Shown here in pieces: positions 48,237-60,545 of a DNA stretch of 64,000 nt. The position numbers and the translations under genes were made by a program. The stretch comes from Anseranas semipalmata. Lineage: Eukaryota > Chordata > Aves > Anseriformes > Anseranatidae. The stretch is taken from contig VXAA01000619.1 in NCBI GenBank assembly GCA_013399115.1, positions 157,763 through 221,762 of the forward strand. The letters are read 5' to 3'. The notes under the pieces are model-generated. The model was not told the origin of the DNA. It saw nothing but the letters and a program-made list of their open reading frames with translations, and ran no database searches. The stretch's first letter is position 1, and every line of letters starts with the position of its first letter.

Positions 48237-51200
48237 AAGACATTCATGAGTCCTTTGCTTTCATATTCTTTATTCTTCAAAATTTTATTGACATGCAAAA
48301 CTGTTTGCTGAGCTCCACTATGTAATTTTACACAGTCTATATGAAGTATATATACTGATTTCAGACTTGTTGCAGCATTCGCTCCTCTCCTGTAAGGTAA
48401 CTGTCGTGGTCCCCATGTGACTGCAGGCAGAGAAGCAACAAGTCCATCTCTCACACCTACAGAGTCCATAGTACACATATAGGACTTTTACATGGTCCAA
48501 ACTTGACCACAGATACTTGTTTGAGTCCTGTACAGAATCATCTGTACTGTAATAAAATGCACTTCTGTTTGTGCTTTTCTTTTCTTGGGAGAATAATTTC
48601 AAAGTCGTGTTACAACCTGGTGGTATTAAGCTGATTGGTTGTGTTCAGTCCTGAAAACCACAGTGAAAAAAAAAAAACAAAACATCAGATAGAACAGAGC
48701 CTATATGAAGTTAAAAGAAATTTGCAACAAAGGCACACATTGGGGTTGAATACTCAAGAAGAGCAAAATAACAGTGGATGAATAATAACTCTACTAACAG
48801 AAAACAGGCGTGCTAGGACTGATTTCAATTTGGCATTACTGAGCCACTGTTACTAGGGATAATCCCTTTTCCTAAACAGTCTTTACAATATATATACCAA
48901 CTAACAATTCACTTATTCATCAATATTGAAAACACTATTTCCTTGGAAGTAATGTCATTTGTGTACATACATCACTCACATATTTTTGTTTAACTAAATC
49001 TCTGTGGCCTGAGGATTCTCAGCATATTATTTACCTCTTCACTGATCATTGGCTTGTTACAATGTAGAGCCAACTAAAGAGTGATTAATGCAAAACAACC
49101 CTGGTAAACCTCCTTTCTGCACATGCAGAATAGGCCAAGATTATTTCCATTATTACAGCCATGTGAGTGGCCTTTCCCAAGGCACACATCACACTGATGT
49201 ACATCTCAGTGAACTGCAGGGAGATGTTAATTTATGACATATTTAGAAAATCATTGCAGTTTTTGAACATCAGAAAGTGTTTACTGGCTTACATATGGGG
49301 CTTGGGCTTTATTTATAAGAAGTTAGAAGGTTTTTCATAAACATAGCTACATAATCTTAGTATGCCACACTATAGTTCCTAGAATGTGTGAAAATATGAA
49401 TGAGATGCATAGATGAACTAGGTAGGCAAGACAATACTTCTAGGTTAGATGCATATTACAGTTAAAATCGGTGAATCTTTTTTAAGTCACAGCTATTGAT
49501 ACTATGCATTATTTATCACTGACCCCTTTGAAACAGTCTCTCCAGAATATTATGCCATGTTAAATTATCTCCCTTTTTCAGAGTCATCTAATAAGACATT
49601 AAAGATGTCTGGCTGCAAGCAAAAGCATGAAAAAGAGAATGGCACATACATCATATGTGTTTTATGCAAGGACCAAGGCTCATTCACATCTCAGTGCTTA
49701 TCAGAAGCACAAAGCACACCTAGTTACCCTAATTTTGATAAGAATTGAGCTCTTAAGGACTATTTACCTTATAAATTCATGTTTCGACAGAAGCTATGGG
49801 AAAACTCCCTACTCTTCCCTCCTGCAGACAAGCTTTCTGTCATTTATATTATTAAGCTATTCCCCTCAGGAAATTCTCTGTACTATGCAATCAATCCATG
49901 AGAGAATGAAGGCAAGCCAGTGCAAAACCAGGGAAGGCAGCATTAGCATTCCCTTCACTCTAAGTGGAGGAGAAAAATCTGAATCATTTGGATTTGACTG
50001 GATCACCTACATCAATTTCTACAGTTTGCTGAAGTATTTACCTGTTGTCTTCCTAATTCAATTTTCGTGACATTTACTCAGCTATCGGGCTTCACCACTT
50101 CCTCTGTTCACTTGCATTTAATTTTTAAGAAATGTTCTTTCTTTCTCCAAATCTTTTAAATTGATATCTGTTGTTTCAGTTGACAGATCTTAAGATCAGC
50201 AGTCACTGGAACCTTTACTAATAGGCTACTAATAATTTAACACATTTCTCAGTAAGTTTCCTAATCATTAATTGTTTTCAGGGTTAAAAAACTTTTTTTT
50301 TTTTTTTTTTTACATCTTCTGTGTCTTGCTTTTATCTGGATCTTGTCAGGTTTTATCAGATACTGCTAGCTCTGCACAGTGTTCTCATCACTACTAACTC
50401 CAGCTGCCATTTCCCTCTCTTTCTATCAACTAACACAAGTAAATATTGAATGAAACTTGCAGCCACAAGAAGCATAGGTGTTAGTGTGTGACCTACTAAC
50501 TGTAGATTTCTACATGTATATTTAAATTTGTGCATGAGAATGCACACATGTACACAGGGAAAACTGCATGTATGTACTCAAAACTATTACTGAAGGAAGT
50601 AGGCAGCATTATGGCAATGCCAGCAGTGCCAGTGGTTGGAGAAGAGAGATGAGACCACTGCACGTAGTCTTCAGGAGTAAAAATATACTTGGTGGGTATT
50701 ACTAAAACAAACACCTTAATGATTGCAAAGTGTGTGACTATTTGAATATTACATTTTTCATAATATAGATATGGAATATGTTATATTCCCAGGAGTTCCT
50801 TAGTTTGGTTAGTGCTGACACTTCCCTATATGCATTGATTTTTTCTTGGTGGAGCTTTAAGACTTTGTTTCTTTATTCTCAAGAGGACATGAAGAAAGTT
50901 CAATAATGTGGAAAATGTAGAATATATTGTCCTAAAATCTCTCTCGTTATTAAAGCTACAGAGAGAAATATAGGAAATCAGTCTCAAAACACAGCTGAAA
51001 GAACTGAGAGTTGAATTCAGCCACCAGTGAATTGCACTCCCACACACGTACAGCTCCAGACAATAGGCTGATTCAAGACAATGAATGCACAAGAAAAAAG
51101 TCACTATTCTTCCTTTTCTCTCTGCAATGCTAATTCTTTTCCTCAAATTGAATGCCTGAAAAACAGATCCATTGTTGAAATCCTTTCTCTCTTAGTTGAT

Positions 51201-54200
51201 AACATCAAATGTACTATGATATCACTTTGACTTCATTTTGACTCTGAACATAAACTTTGTCCTAAGAAACATGTATATTATCAAAATTCATCTGCTGTGT
51301 GAATTGTTGTTCTGAATGTATCAACATATCAAGATGAAACCTGCTGAGAGATGAGAAATGGAACTTCATAATGCTACCACTATCTTAAATTAACAGATAC
51401 CTGAAAGCTCTGTTATAAAGAATGACTGCAACAAGATGTTAACATTTTTCATAAAGGATCCTAAAGCCTTTTCATATACAAGATAAAAGGAGTCAGCTAT
51501 TAGTTTATTATTTTTAAATACAGTTAAGCTTACTTACATAGCAATCAAGGCCAGATAGTGCTACATTGTCAGCTACAAAGAGAAGCCAAATTTACTGTGC
51601 AGTCTGATCTTTACCTAGCATCTTTTGGCACATGGCATTCTATGCAGTAGTGACAATAAAGCCATACGTATGCTCTTGTTGTACCTGCCAGACTGCTACC
51701 TTTCCTCTTGTTTCTGAACAGTTACTCAGAGATGGACTGGGAGTGATTTTTTCAACCAGCTAAGAGTGTGCCCAAGCCATCCATCGGGGTTCTTTCTTGA
51801 GGCAATGGGCTGAGACGGGCACCTCTGGAGGATGGTTCGTCTCAGAGCACCACATAAGGTGTGTAAAATATGTGAAACAGTTTGCCTTTGGAGATGGTTA
51901 TCTCTTCCCACTGACTAGAAAAGGAGCTTTGCTTTAACAAAACAGCTCTTTTATCTGACAGAAGTTAGATGAAAGGAATCCCAAACATATGGACCTATTT
52001 GGCCTGTATGTATTATAATGTGTCACATTGGCCTGGATCTTGCAGATCTCAGTCAATGACTCACCGTGTGAAGCTACCACAAAGGTAGGTCCCTGTCCTG
52101 TGAAGCTTGCATTAGAAGATCTCATTATGTACGTACAGTCTTGATATACGTAAACTGATGTAAGCCTAACTAGGCAGAATCTTCCTCATTCCTCCTCTGG
52201 GAAGCTTAATTATTAATTAATTTACTTTTCTTGGCTTCCTGACAAGAAAGATGGCAACACCTCTTGAGTAATTAAGCAGGGATTGTCTCCAATCTGATGA
52301 ATTGGCAGGTTATTCTTCACTTTAGTTTCTCAGTTTAGGCATAACATGTAGGTACAATTTAGCAATTTAGTAGGGAGGCAAACAGCTGTAAGTTAGAGAA
52401 GTGGAGGATAAATATATGTATGTGTTTTATCCATGCTTATATGCATGTTTACTTTCTAATTATTTTGAGATTTCCAATAGAATCAAATTCATTAGTTGCT
52501 TAAAATAATAATTCAGGAATATCATTTTAGTCTAAGAACTGAAGTTTCCTATAGTTTTCGTGGAAAATTAATAATGGTTGAATGATAAAAAAGTAAATGA
52601 AAATCAGCTATAAAGCGATGTATTGTTTGCCCCCACCAATTCAAAGAACAGATTCACCATATGGCCTTTTTATAAATATTTCGGAAGTAAAGTGACTTCT
52701 GGAAGGGATTGGAGTCTGAGATATGCACAGTTATCAGCATTTTAGAAGATCCAATTTGAAACATCTGCTAACTCTTGAGAGAGTTATGTTGAAACAAAAA
52801 CCAGTCCTTATTTAAGAGAGTTGGATGTTCAGAGTTTTATATTCTCTGCTCTTTTCTGCAAGGATAGTGGGAAGAGGAAAGAGTTACACAAGCATTTTGC
52901 TTCCACCTTTTCCAGGTCCAAGATTTAAAGCTTTATGGTGAGGAAAATCAAGATGACAGATGCAAAGAGACAGTAAATTACTGACACACTCCTTTTCAAT
53001 CATGCTTTGAAGTGCTAAAGAATTCAGACCAAATCTCAACCATGAAAGCTTTGTAAGAGTCAAGCTGCAATTTACCAGGCCAGTGGAATGTTACTCATAT
53101 ATATTTAAAGAACGTATTTTTTTCAAATCCTCAGATTTGAGACAAGACAAAAAATTTTGAAAACAGTACATGTTTTTGACCTCTGCAATGTTTATGTGTT
53201 TGGTTATACTGTTATCAGTATGCAGTTACAAACACTACAACTTGCACTTCTTCTAACCTTCCAGACAGACTATAAATATTTAATGTTTCTTGCAAGTTGA
53301 TTTACATAGTACTTACTGGGTAAGTAATACCCCACTTCTGAAAAATGTATGCACACACATAGTGCAGTGTAAATAATTAATCAAATATAATAACAGCAAA
53401 ATAATAACAAAGAGAAAAAAATCAATTTTCAGAAGACATAGTCATCTTTAGATAGCATTTTTTGAAACATTTGTCTTTTCTTTCTGTCATTATTTCTTTG
53501 TTTCTTCCTTCCTTTATCCTTAGTTTAATGAGTTTATTATTGATATTATTGTAACATAAATTTCAATCAGAATGATTTTCTCTGAAATGTTTTGCATACT
53601 GTTGGTAGAAAAGCCATTCAGCATATTTGCTGAGCTTTCATGTGTCATTCCAAATGATTAATTCTATTATGGACTCAAATCTTGCAATAGGATCACAGAT
53701 GGAAGCAACTTTTATCCTTTAGGAGTGGCATTGAAGTCAGCGTAGATCTTTGTCACTTCATGGGTCTGCACAATATGATCCAGCTAGTGGAACCACCAGC
53801 AAATTCTCTAACATGTGATCTATGTCTGAATCAAGCATAGATATGCAAAATTAATTATTTGCAACACAATATTAACATATCAACATGTCTTTGGAAATGT
53901 CTGAGGCAGTTCATGTTCCATGAGCTGTCACATCCCTCTGTCTCCCATCGTAGGTTGCATCATAGAAATATCTCATCCATCTTTGATTGTGGTGTTTGCG
54001 AAGTTTTTGTTTGAAAGGCTAGCAAGTAGTGGCTATGATCATCATCTGATCTGAAGAAGAATCACACACATTTTAACAGATCAGAGGAGAACAGGATAGC
54101 CATGAAAGACAATAGTCTGTGACTGGCTAAACAGAAGAGAGAGAGTCAGTAGAGGTCTGTTATGGCTAAGGCAGTAGTCTGCATAAAATACCTTCCTAAC

Positions 54201-54600
54201 AACCTTCTAAATGAATAGATGAAAGAGACAACTGTGCTGATCAAATACAAAGAAAGGACATAGCAGCAATCAGGACAGTACAAATGGAGTCCGGAAATAG
54301 CTTCAGCCATATTACTGGATAAGAAAGGGTACATTTTAGAGATTTTATACAGCTGCTGCTGGAGAAGAAGACACAGAAGCCCAAGTCAACTTAAATATGA
54401 ATTCAGAAGGGAACTACACATGACTCTGCCAAGTGAACGTGACTTTTGCCATATTTCACCTTATCATTTATAATGCTCATTAGTAATTTTTGTGCAGTTA
54501 GTTATTTCTTTTCTTTCACTCTTAGAAACTCATTTAGTCTCTTTCCAATGAAACTTGCCCATAACCTAGATGAATAAAAATATTTAAATGGGACACTAAC
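48237..54600. other. Unique AT-rich non-coding DNA
   Basis: No gene supported. Contains A13 (48667-48679), T19 (50293-50311) and many chance open frames. On the minus strand a pyrimidine-rich acceptor-like sequence (CTTCTGTGTCTTCTTCTCCAG, reverse complement of about 54359-54379) lies about 220 bp downstream of the candidate exon at 54.6 kb. It leads into a stretch with a hydrophobic run, but the frame soon stops. Confidence 0.5.
50293..50311 (+). repeat. Poly-T run
   Basis: Nineteen T residues. No retroelement body recognised on the other strand. Confidence 0.9.
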
Positions 54601-54818
54601 CTACACAACTTGATAAAAGCTACTAAAGAGCTGTCAGTGAGTTTTCCAATGGAGATTTCAAGGAATGTGTAAAATTCAAGGATAGTTTCCTCTGTTATCT
54701 GGTTCAGGTCAGGGAACTGAGCATCATCTAAGTCAAGTTTTACCTCTTCGTAAGGAGGTGATTCAAGTCTTGTGCCATTCTTGGGCAGTTCTGCCACTTT
54801 GTAGTTGTCTTCCTTCAT
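54601..54818 (-). CDS. Candidate protein-coding exon B, unidentified
   Basis: On the minus strand an ATG in good context (ttaccATGA, ATG at 54818-54816) opens a frame of about 72 codons, ending at a plausible donor TAG|GTTAGT (exon end 54601). The frame runs beyond the donor into lower-quality sequence. The product is strongly acidic and coding-like: it contains KVAELPKNGTRLESPPYEE (with a PPxY motif), then VKLDLDDAQFPDLNQITEE, then an amphipathic helix-like part. GAR/GAY codons are abundant and RNY-type codons dominate. ATGAAG|GAA could instead be an acceptor, making this an internal exon starting at 54812; GAAGAG|GTAAAA is an alternative inner donor. An in-frame stop lies just upstream of the ATG. 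I do not recognise the protein. A microsatellite sits only about 14 bp upstream, which is unusual for a 5' UTR. Confidence 0.4.
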
Positions 54819-54831
54819 GGTAAATAATAAT

Positions 54832-54863
54832 TTTTATTTATTTGTTTGTTTGTTTGTTTGTTT
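54832..54863 (+). repeat. (TTTA)/(TTTG)n microsatellite
   Basis: TTTATTTA passing into five TTTG units, immediately upstream (minus strand) of the candidate exon. Confidence 0.9.
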
Positions 54864-54992
54864 CCTGGTGCAAAACAGTAGCAAGGGGAGAAATCACATG
54901 AGAATTTCTTTGTGAGTTTCATACCTTTTTCATGTCTGGGTACTACAGTGTTCCTAAAAATGGCCATGTGAAAGTCAGAACCTTATAGTTAC
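54864..54992. other. Possible short intron between exon-like units
   Basis: If exon A and exon B are spliced, this plus the microsatellite forms an intron of about 180 bp, which is short but acceptable for birds. Confidence 0.25.
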
Positions 54993-55105
54993 CTCACTTG
55001 GAAGGTGACACCACCTATTTGCAATGATATCATAATTCATAAACAGTTGTCGCTGAACAATTCTCCATCTATTCTTTAAAGAGTATCCTCTAATAGTTGA
55101 TGAAA
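54993..55105 (-). CDS. Candidate protein-coding exon A, unidentified
   Basis: Minus strand: a strong acceptor context (TTTCCTCTCCTCTGTTCTAATACGAAAAATGCAG, containing a branch-point-like CTAAT) ends at 55106. Next come 113 open bases ending at GAG|GTAACT (exon end 54993). The frame contains TIRGYSLKNRWRIVQRQLF and ends in NRWCHLPSE. It finishes in phase 0, the same phase in which exon B would start at 54812, so the two could join without a frameshift. The frame also stays open upstream as far as 55256 with a hydrophobic run, which would be intronic under this model. I recognise no family, and the phase match has a one-in-three chance of being accidental. Confidence 0.27.
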
Positions 55106-55272
55106 CTGCATTTTTCGTATTAGAACAGAGGAGAGGAAACAATGCTAGAAAAACACTCAAAAGATATGTGTTTTGGATTCCCAGTTTGCTGTTGGAGTTA
55201 AAATTCCTCTTCCCTTCTTCAAGAGCTACTATTGCTATAGATGAGCTCTCTACCATTCTCCCATTTTGGTCT

Positions 55273-55794
55273 CCACAATATAAAAAGGGTGTTAAAGAAT
55301 CCAGAGGAGGGCAACAAAGCTGGTAAAAGGACTTGGAAGGTATGTGCTATGAGGAGAGGCTGAGGACTCTTGGATGGTCTAGCATGGAGAAAAGGGGGCT
55401 GAGAGGTGACCTCATTGCTCTCTTCAACTTCCTGAGGAGGGTAAATGGAAAGAAAGATGCTGGTCTCTTCTCCCTGGTAACCAGTGATAGGACACATGGG
55501 AATGGCACAAAGCTGTTCGGGGGAGGCTCAGGCTGGACGTTAGGAAAAATTTCTTTACTATGAGGGTGGTCAAACACTGGCACAGGCTTCCTAGCAAAGT
55601 GGTTGATGCCCTGTGTCTGTCAGTGTTCAAGAGATGTTTGGACAATGCCCTCAAAAACTTGCTTTAACTTTTGGTTAGCCCTGAAGAGGTCAGGCAGTTG
55701 AACTAGATGATCTTTGAAGGTCCCTTCCAGCTGAACTATTCTATTCTATTCTATTCTATTCTATTCTATTCTATTCTATTCTATTCTATTCTAT
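55273..55794 (+). mobile_element. CR1 LINE, 5'-truncated 3' region
   Basis: Sequence from AATCCAGAGGAGGGCAACAA through GAGAGGCTGAGGACTCTTGG, GAGGTGACCTCATTGCTCTC, GGTAACCAGTGATAGGACAC, GAGGGTGGTCAAACACTGG and GGTCAGGCAGTTGAACTAGATGATC follows the CR1 ORF2 end and 3' UTR closely. The ORF2 remnant has suffered frameshifts: an open frame runs only from 55333 to 55563 before breaking. The 3' end is an ATTCT repeat. It lies upstream (minus-strand sense) of the exon-like units at 54.6-55.1 kb. Confidence 0.95.
55736..55794 (+). repeat. (CTATT)n expansion at CR1 3' end
   Basis: Eleven CTATT pentamers plus a partial unit where CR1 normally carries only a few terminal repeat units. The retrotransposon tail has grown into a microsatellite. 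Confidence 0.95.
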
Positions 55795-57352
55795 GCTTGT
55801 AACCATGGGACAAGGTGCTAGAACTGCCATAGAGAAAGAAAATTTGCAGAAACAGAAAATTTTCTGTGGAGTGGTGTTGGACAGCAGAGATCTTAGAGAC
55901 TAGCGCTCTACTTATAAATTAAATAGTGACAGGTAACATTCCCAGGCACTAACATTTAATCACCTAAATGATTAAATTGTTGGGACAATCGCTATTGTGG
56001 TCTGGGTCAGTTAGCAATCTTCCCAAAAATTCCTGGGCATGGTTAAGGACTTAGCATGAGAAAATTTGCAGAAGAGGTTAATAGTGTGGGCAAGTACCAT
56101 TCTTTGGCAGCTGGCTTCAGGGTCAGAAGATAAACCCATCTGCCTTTAATTTACATATAGACGCAATCAGTGAGCACATCCCAGAAACACATGGAGCTGT
56201 TTCCAGGATTTCCTAGACAGCACAGAAACGTCTGCATCAAGGTACTTTCAAGGGTACTTGAAAATCTTAAAGGTTTTTTTTTTTCTTTNAAAAAAGAAAA
56301 AGAAAAAGATAAAAATAAAAAATAAAAAATAAAAAATAAATAAAACAGAGACAGCCATGCCCACGTTTTGTTCTTGTGATTTCTCTCCATGACATATTGT
56401 GCCATTTAGGTTTGAATTAACTAAGAAGACCATGTGCATTATTTATAATACCAGCAAAAGGGAAGAAGAAAATATGATTACAGCTAAGTTAAAAGGAAAT
56501 GTGTCAAATGTCATTGCGTTTTGATGTCTTAGAGCAATACCTTCATTCCACTAGAATGTGCTAAAGGCCAAGCCTAAACAACTTCATTATACAGGTAACA
56601 AGTGAGTCTGAGTTTTTCCGCTGTAAAGAAGGAACTTATAGGGATACAGTCATAACCTGAAGTCAACCTGTTCATATCTGCTTTTTTATCAAAAATAATT
56701 TCTTTAGTTTTCTTATTATTTTTCTCTACGTTGTTGCTATATGAAAGACTTAATAAGGAAACTAGGCAATAGCTGTAACTATCTATGTACATAATACTGT
56801 AGTACAAACAATGTGATGACAGCTGGAAAAATGCTTTCCCATTGTTTTGTTTTTCATTTCTAGTAACTTGGTGCTTTTGCTCTTTAAAAAGAAGCATAGA
56901 AATCTGACACAGACAACTATTGTGAGGGATGCCTTGCTCCTAACCAATGATTTAAAATATAATACTACTTTATTTCTGTTTTAATGGAAGATTTTCCAAA
57001 ACAGTACCTCTTTTGCTTTACTTTAATTATGTTTTTGTAAACATTTAATTGTATATGGTTACAGACACAGTGAAGCAGTCCCATAGTGTTAAAAATATGG
57101 ACGCACCATTTAAGTCCTTGAAGACTCAAGATTCAAAAGTCCCATATTGACCTTTCAGAGCAAAATGCTTAAGGCCCACAGACACACTGACTTTGTGGTG
57201 TTTTTACACTTGTAATGTTCCAACATGTCAGAAAAGTATTGTCAAATAAAAGATGTTCATCTCAAGTATAGCCTGAATTGAGACCTTCTGAGCAGCACAA
57301 GCTTCATCCCTGTGACTCCTGGGTAAAATCCTAACACTTCTGAACTGAGCTT
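55795..57352. other. Unique AT-rich non-coding DNA
   Basis: No gene supported apart from the units listed. Contains the T-run/N/A-rich segment at 56273-56344. Confidence 0.5.
56273..56344 (+). repeat. T-run meeting A-rich repeat at a single N
   Basis: A long T run with one C (about 56273-56288) meets an N at 56289 and is followed by A6G, AAAAAG and AAAAAT-type repeats to 56344. A T run abutting an A run across an unknown base is typical of a consensus failure at a fold-back or homopolymer junction. Confidence 0.8.
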
Positions 57353-57416
57353 TTAGACAAGAATTTTGTCCTTGTTTTCAGCAGAGCTTGAACTTGAATC
57401 ACCCTTTTTATTTTCC
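57353..57416 (-). CDS. Candidate terminal coding exon, unidentified
   Basis: Minus strand: an excellent acceptor (TTTTATTTTACTTTCTTTACAG, AG at 57418-57417) is followed by 64 bases. These are one base completing a split codon, 20 codons, and a TAA stop (57355-57353). The tail is hydrophilic and serine-rich, containing KKGDSSSSSAENKDK and ending in ILV, which could act as a class II-like PDZ ligand or be chance. Short hydrophilic tails like this are typical of the last exon of a membrane protein. I recognise no family and see no clear partner exon. A further weak unit with donor CCAC|GTAAGT lies upstream at about 57802-57848. As a terminal exon it would belong to a different gene from exons A and B, which lie farther downstream. 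Confidence 0.25.
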
Positions 57417-60400
57417 CTGTAAAGAAAGTAAAATAAAATGTTGATGAAGGAGAGAAATTCAACTTTCTTAGCAATGCATAAGAAATTCTTCCTACACAGA
57501 AGAGGGTTATTGCAGGGTAGTGAACAAAGCCAGTGTGGAAAGCTCCAGCGCAGTTTTGGAAGTGATCATGTAAGAATGGTAATGTAGCCCTGCACTGAAT
57601 TTCATAATAGTTCAGATGAGCTGTGCTGCAGCTCCCAATGGAAGGGACCTCAATTAAAAGGTTGCGCTGCAAAGCCGAGCCACCAAAAATGGTGCCAAAC
57701 TACTTTGCTCCATGCCAATTTTTAGAAATTAGAAAGGAAGCAAAATTGTGTTTGATGCTCCAAAGATCGTGATCTAGTCCAATATCTGAACAAACTTACG
57801 TGGTAAAATATTCTCGGAGAGCTGCTTTAATTCAGCTAGTGTATTCTACTTGAGTATTGGAGTTTTAAAAAAAGCAAAGATGATTTACCATCAAGAGAGC
57901 AAAGACAGTTCAAGAAAAAAGACATACAAATTTAGCCCTGGTAAATAAACCAATTGCTGGGCTTTAAGTTGCTAATCAGTTTAACTGCACTTTTCTACTT
58001 CATTTGGCTGAATCAGCTCTAGGGAATTACCAAACAAAGACAGGGAGAGGAAAACGTTATTTCACAGAGTGCCTTGTGATGTATCTAATAAATCTAATAC
58101 TGGAGCTTGATTGTTCACTGATGACAACAGACCATGCCTTCGATGTCATGACCTCTGGTGGGCTAAGGGGCATGACTCTCAAAGGGTTAATCTTTTCCAC
58201 CTGTTGTTGACCACAGAGCAAGCTTCCCTGGCAGCACTCCTACCAGGAGAATGTGGCCCCTGACCTTTGCGGGAGTGGGACATTGCAGCAAAGATGCTCC
58301 TTGCTAACAAGCGCTGCAGTCTGGCATGCTCATGCCAACCGTCTGGTGGTTGAATCAGGTACTAAAGCAAGCTGTGAATAACCAGCAAATCATGAATTTG
58401 AAAGGCAGGGGGAAAAGACGGGGTACACCCCTGAGAAATCTCAGTTGACTGTGAAGGTTACCACGAGCTACATATGCTATGTTGCTGGTTTTGGCTTTTC
58501 CTTATGAAAATATTAGAATCAATCCAAGCTGAAACAACAAAAATAATTACTAGAAAAGTCAAGAATGTTGAAATCGAGACACAATTTCAGCCAAAACCAA
58601 GCAGTTCAAAGCCAAAACTGTTGCTCTGCTGAGTCAATACAGCTGTTCTGGTCTATCAGATACAAGCACATATAAAATGCAATGGCATAAGAACATTCTC
58701 CATAAAGCTAGCCTCTATAAATACGAAGAACATCTTCTAAAGACTCATGATATCTTCATGAAGCCAAAACACATTTTCTTCTATGGTATCTAAGTCACAC
58801 CCATCTGCAAGGGAGTTCCTGAGACATCAAAATGTTTTACCTGTAGACTACCTGATGCAGGAGTCTCTCCGACATCTAAGTTGTCTGCTGCTGCCCTGTG
58901 CTGCTTTGCTACTGAACTAGGTTGCCTGTTTGAGCTTTTCTCTATTTGTGGAGAAGCTCTTGGACAATTTCTTGTTGATCACAAGAAAGAACAGCGGGAA
59001 AAAAATAAATAAATCTGTAGAGATGCTTTCACCAAACAGTCTGCCTAGGGAAAGGTTGGACCAGTACTTGAGGCACACACCTAGGACATCATAGGTCCCT
59101 GGACCTATGTGCTACATAGCTTGGAAGTGACCTTGATCAAAACCGTGTAACTGCAGCTTTAAAAATACCTCAGTGTTTTAGTGTCTCCTTTATGCTCTGT
59201 CATGTGGTGGAAGTCTCAGCCCTGAGGCAGAGCAATACGTATATGTATTGATATATTAATTCCAAGAGATTTGGGGAATTAAGGGGGCTATTCCAAATTA
59301 TGAAGGTTTGAAATATATATGAAAGGGTGTGAGCTCTGGTGTCCAAGAAAAACTGTCTGGTCAGATGCAGGCCACCATCTTTAAGGTGAGAGGGTTCTAA
59401 CTGTTGGAACCTGGCCCATGAATTTGTCTTCGAAGGCAGCTACTTGAATTCCACCTGGAGAAAACAATAGGAAATAGGAAAATCACAAATAGGAAAATCA
59501 CAGGAAAGTACATATCCTAGTCATGATGGGTCTAAGCCCACAAAATTTTAATGAAATGAAGCTATATTGCTATTAAGAAATGCGTATGTGAAGGTGAATA
59601 CTCTCAATACAGATGGTCAAACATTACAAGGGGCTTGAATGTCCATCTGCTGCTTCTTGCCATACTGATTAATCCACGTACCGCAAGCACAGAAGCTCCC
59701 TTCCTCTACAGCCTAGCTGCAGGAAGATACTTAAATTCACTGAATGCTGTAGCCCAACCTATACTACAGTCCTGACAGGGTGAAAAAGAAGGCAGAGGTG
59801 AATATAATTGCTATCCCACAACCTCCTTCATCTTTGTCTGTCTTCGTCTCCATCAGTAATAGTCTCTATGTATAAATGGGAAATCCTCAAACTGCTATAG
59901 GAAATCACAAATCAATAAGGGGAATTAGGAGGAAAGATGCAGGTATAAGACCATGAACAACTGGAGTTCTGCTGTTTGCTGCCAAGTTGTTCTTGTTATG
60001 CCATAGCCTGCTTTTCTGCATGTGCAGAACTGCTTTGACTCTGGCAGTTTGGCTGCTTAAAAAAAACTGGTTGCCTGCAGAACTCCAGTGGAGAACTTCC
60101 CAATGGAGTTTTTCCAGGGAACCTGATCAGGAAGCAAGACAAACATCAGGGATAGAGGAGTATGGACACTGAGATTTAAGTGAGGGATTTAAGCCATAAC
60201 ATTCAGTTAGTATGTCAATACAGTAAAATTTGTTTGTAAAAGTGTGCTTTGTTCATAGCAGCATTCTTTGATTCTTGTTCTTCTTGATTGCCTTTCAAAG
60301 AAACAATTAGATCAACTTCCTTTTTTTATTTTGTGGGTTTTTTTTTTTAGTATCTCACTTTGACTCAAATTCCAAAGCTGACCTGTCAGAAGTGACGTGT

Positions 60401-60429
60401 TAGAAATAAGTTCTTCTTGGAGAACTGCA
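57417..60429. other. Unique non-coding DNA, locally less AT-rich near 58.15-58.35 kb
   Basis: No gene supported. The stretch 58140-58350 is more GC-rich and carries a TGACCTTTG nuclear-receptor-like half-site (58261) and GTTAATCTTT (about 58187). No repeat was identified. A T run is found near 60340-60350. Confidence 0.5.
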
Positions 60430-60545
60430 GAATCATAGACTGGTTTGGGTAGGAAGAGACATTAAAGACCACCTAGTTCCAATCCCCCTGCCCTGGGCAG
60501 GGACACCTTCCACTAGATGAGGTTGCCCAAAGCCCCATGCAAGTG
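60430..60545 (-). mobile_element. CR1 LINE, short 3' fragment
   Basis: AATCATAGACTGGTTTGGGT, AGTTCCAATCCCCCTGCCC, GGGCAGGGACACCTTCCACT and GTTGCCCAAAGCCCCAT together are the reverse complement of the classic avian CR1 3' UTR. The copy is about 116 bp, truncated, without ORF. Confidence 0.9.

Noticed and set aside
49627..50070. 147-codon + strand ORF
   Set aside because: No domain, no splice or Kozak support, and a length plausible by chance.
54146..54358. Possible next exon after exon B, with hydrophobic run and strong acceptor at 54359
   Set aside because: The pyrimidine tract is good, but the frame required by exon B's donor stops soon and no donor follows. Noted only as context.
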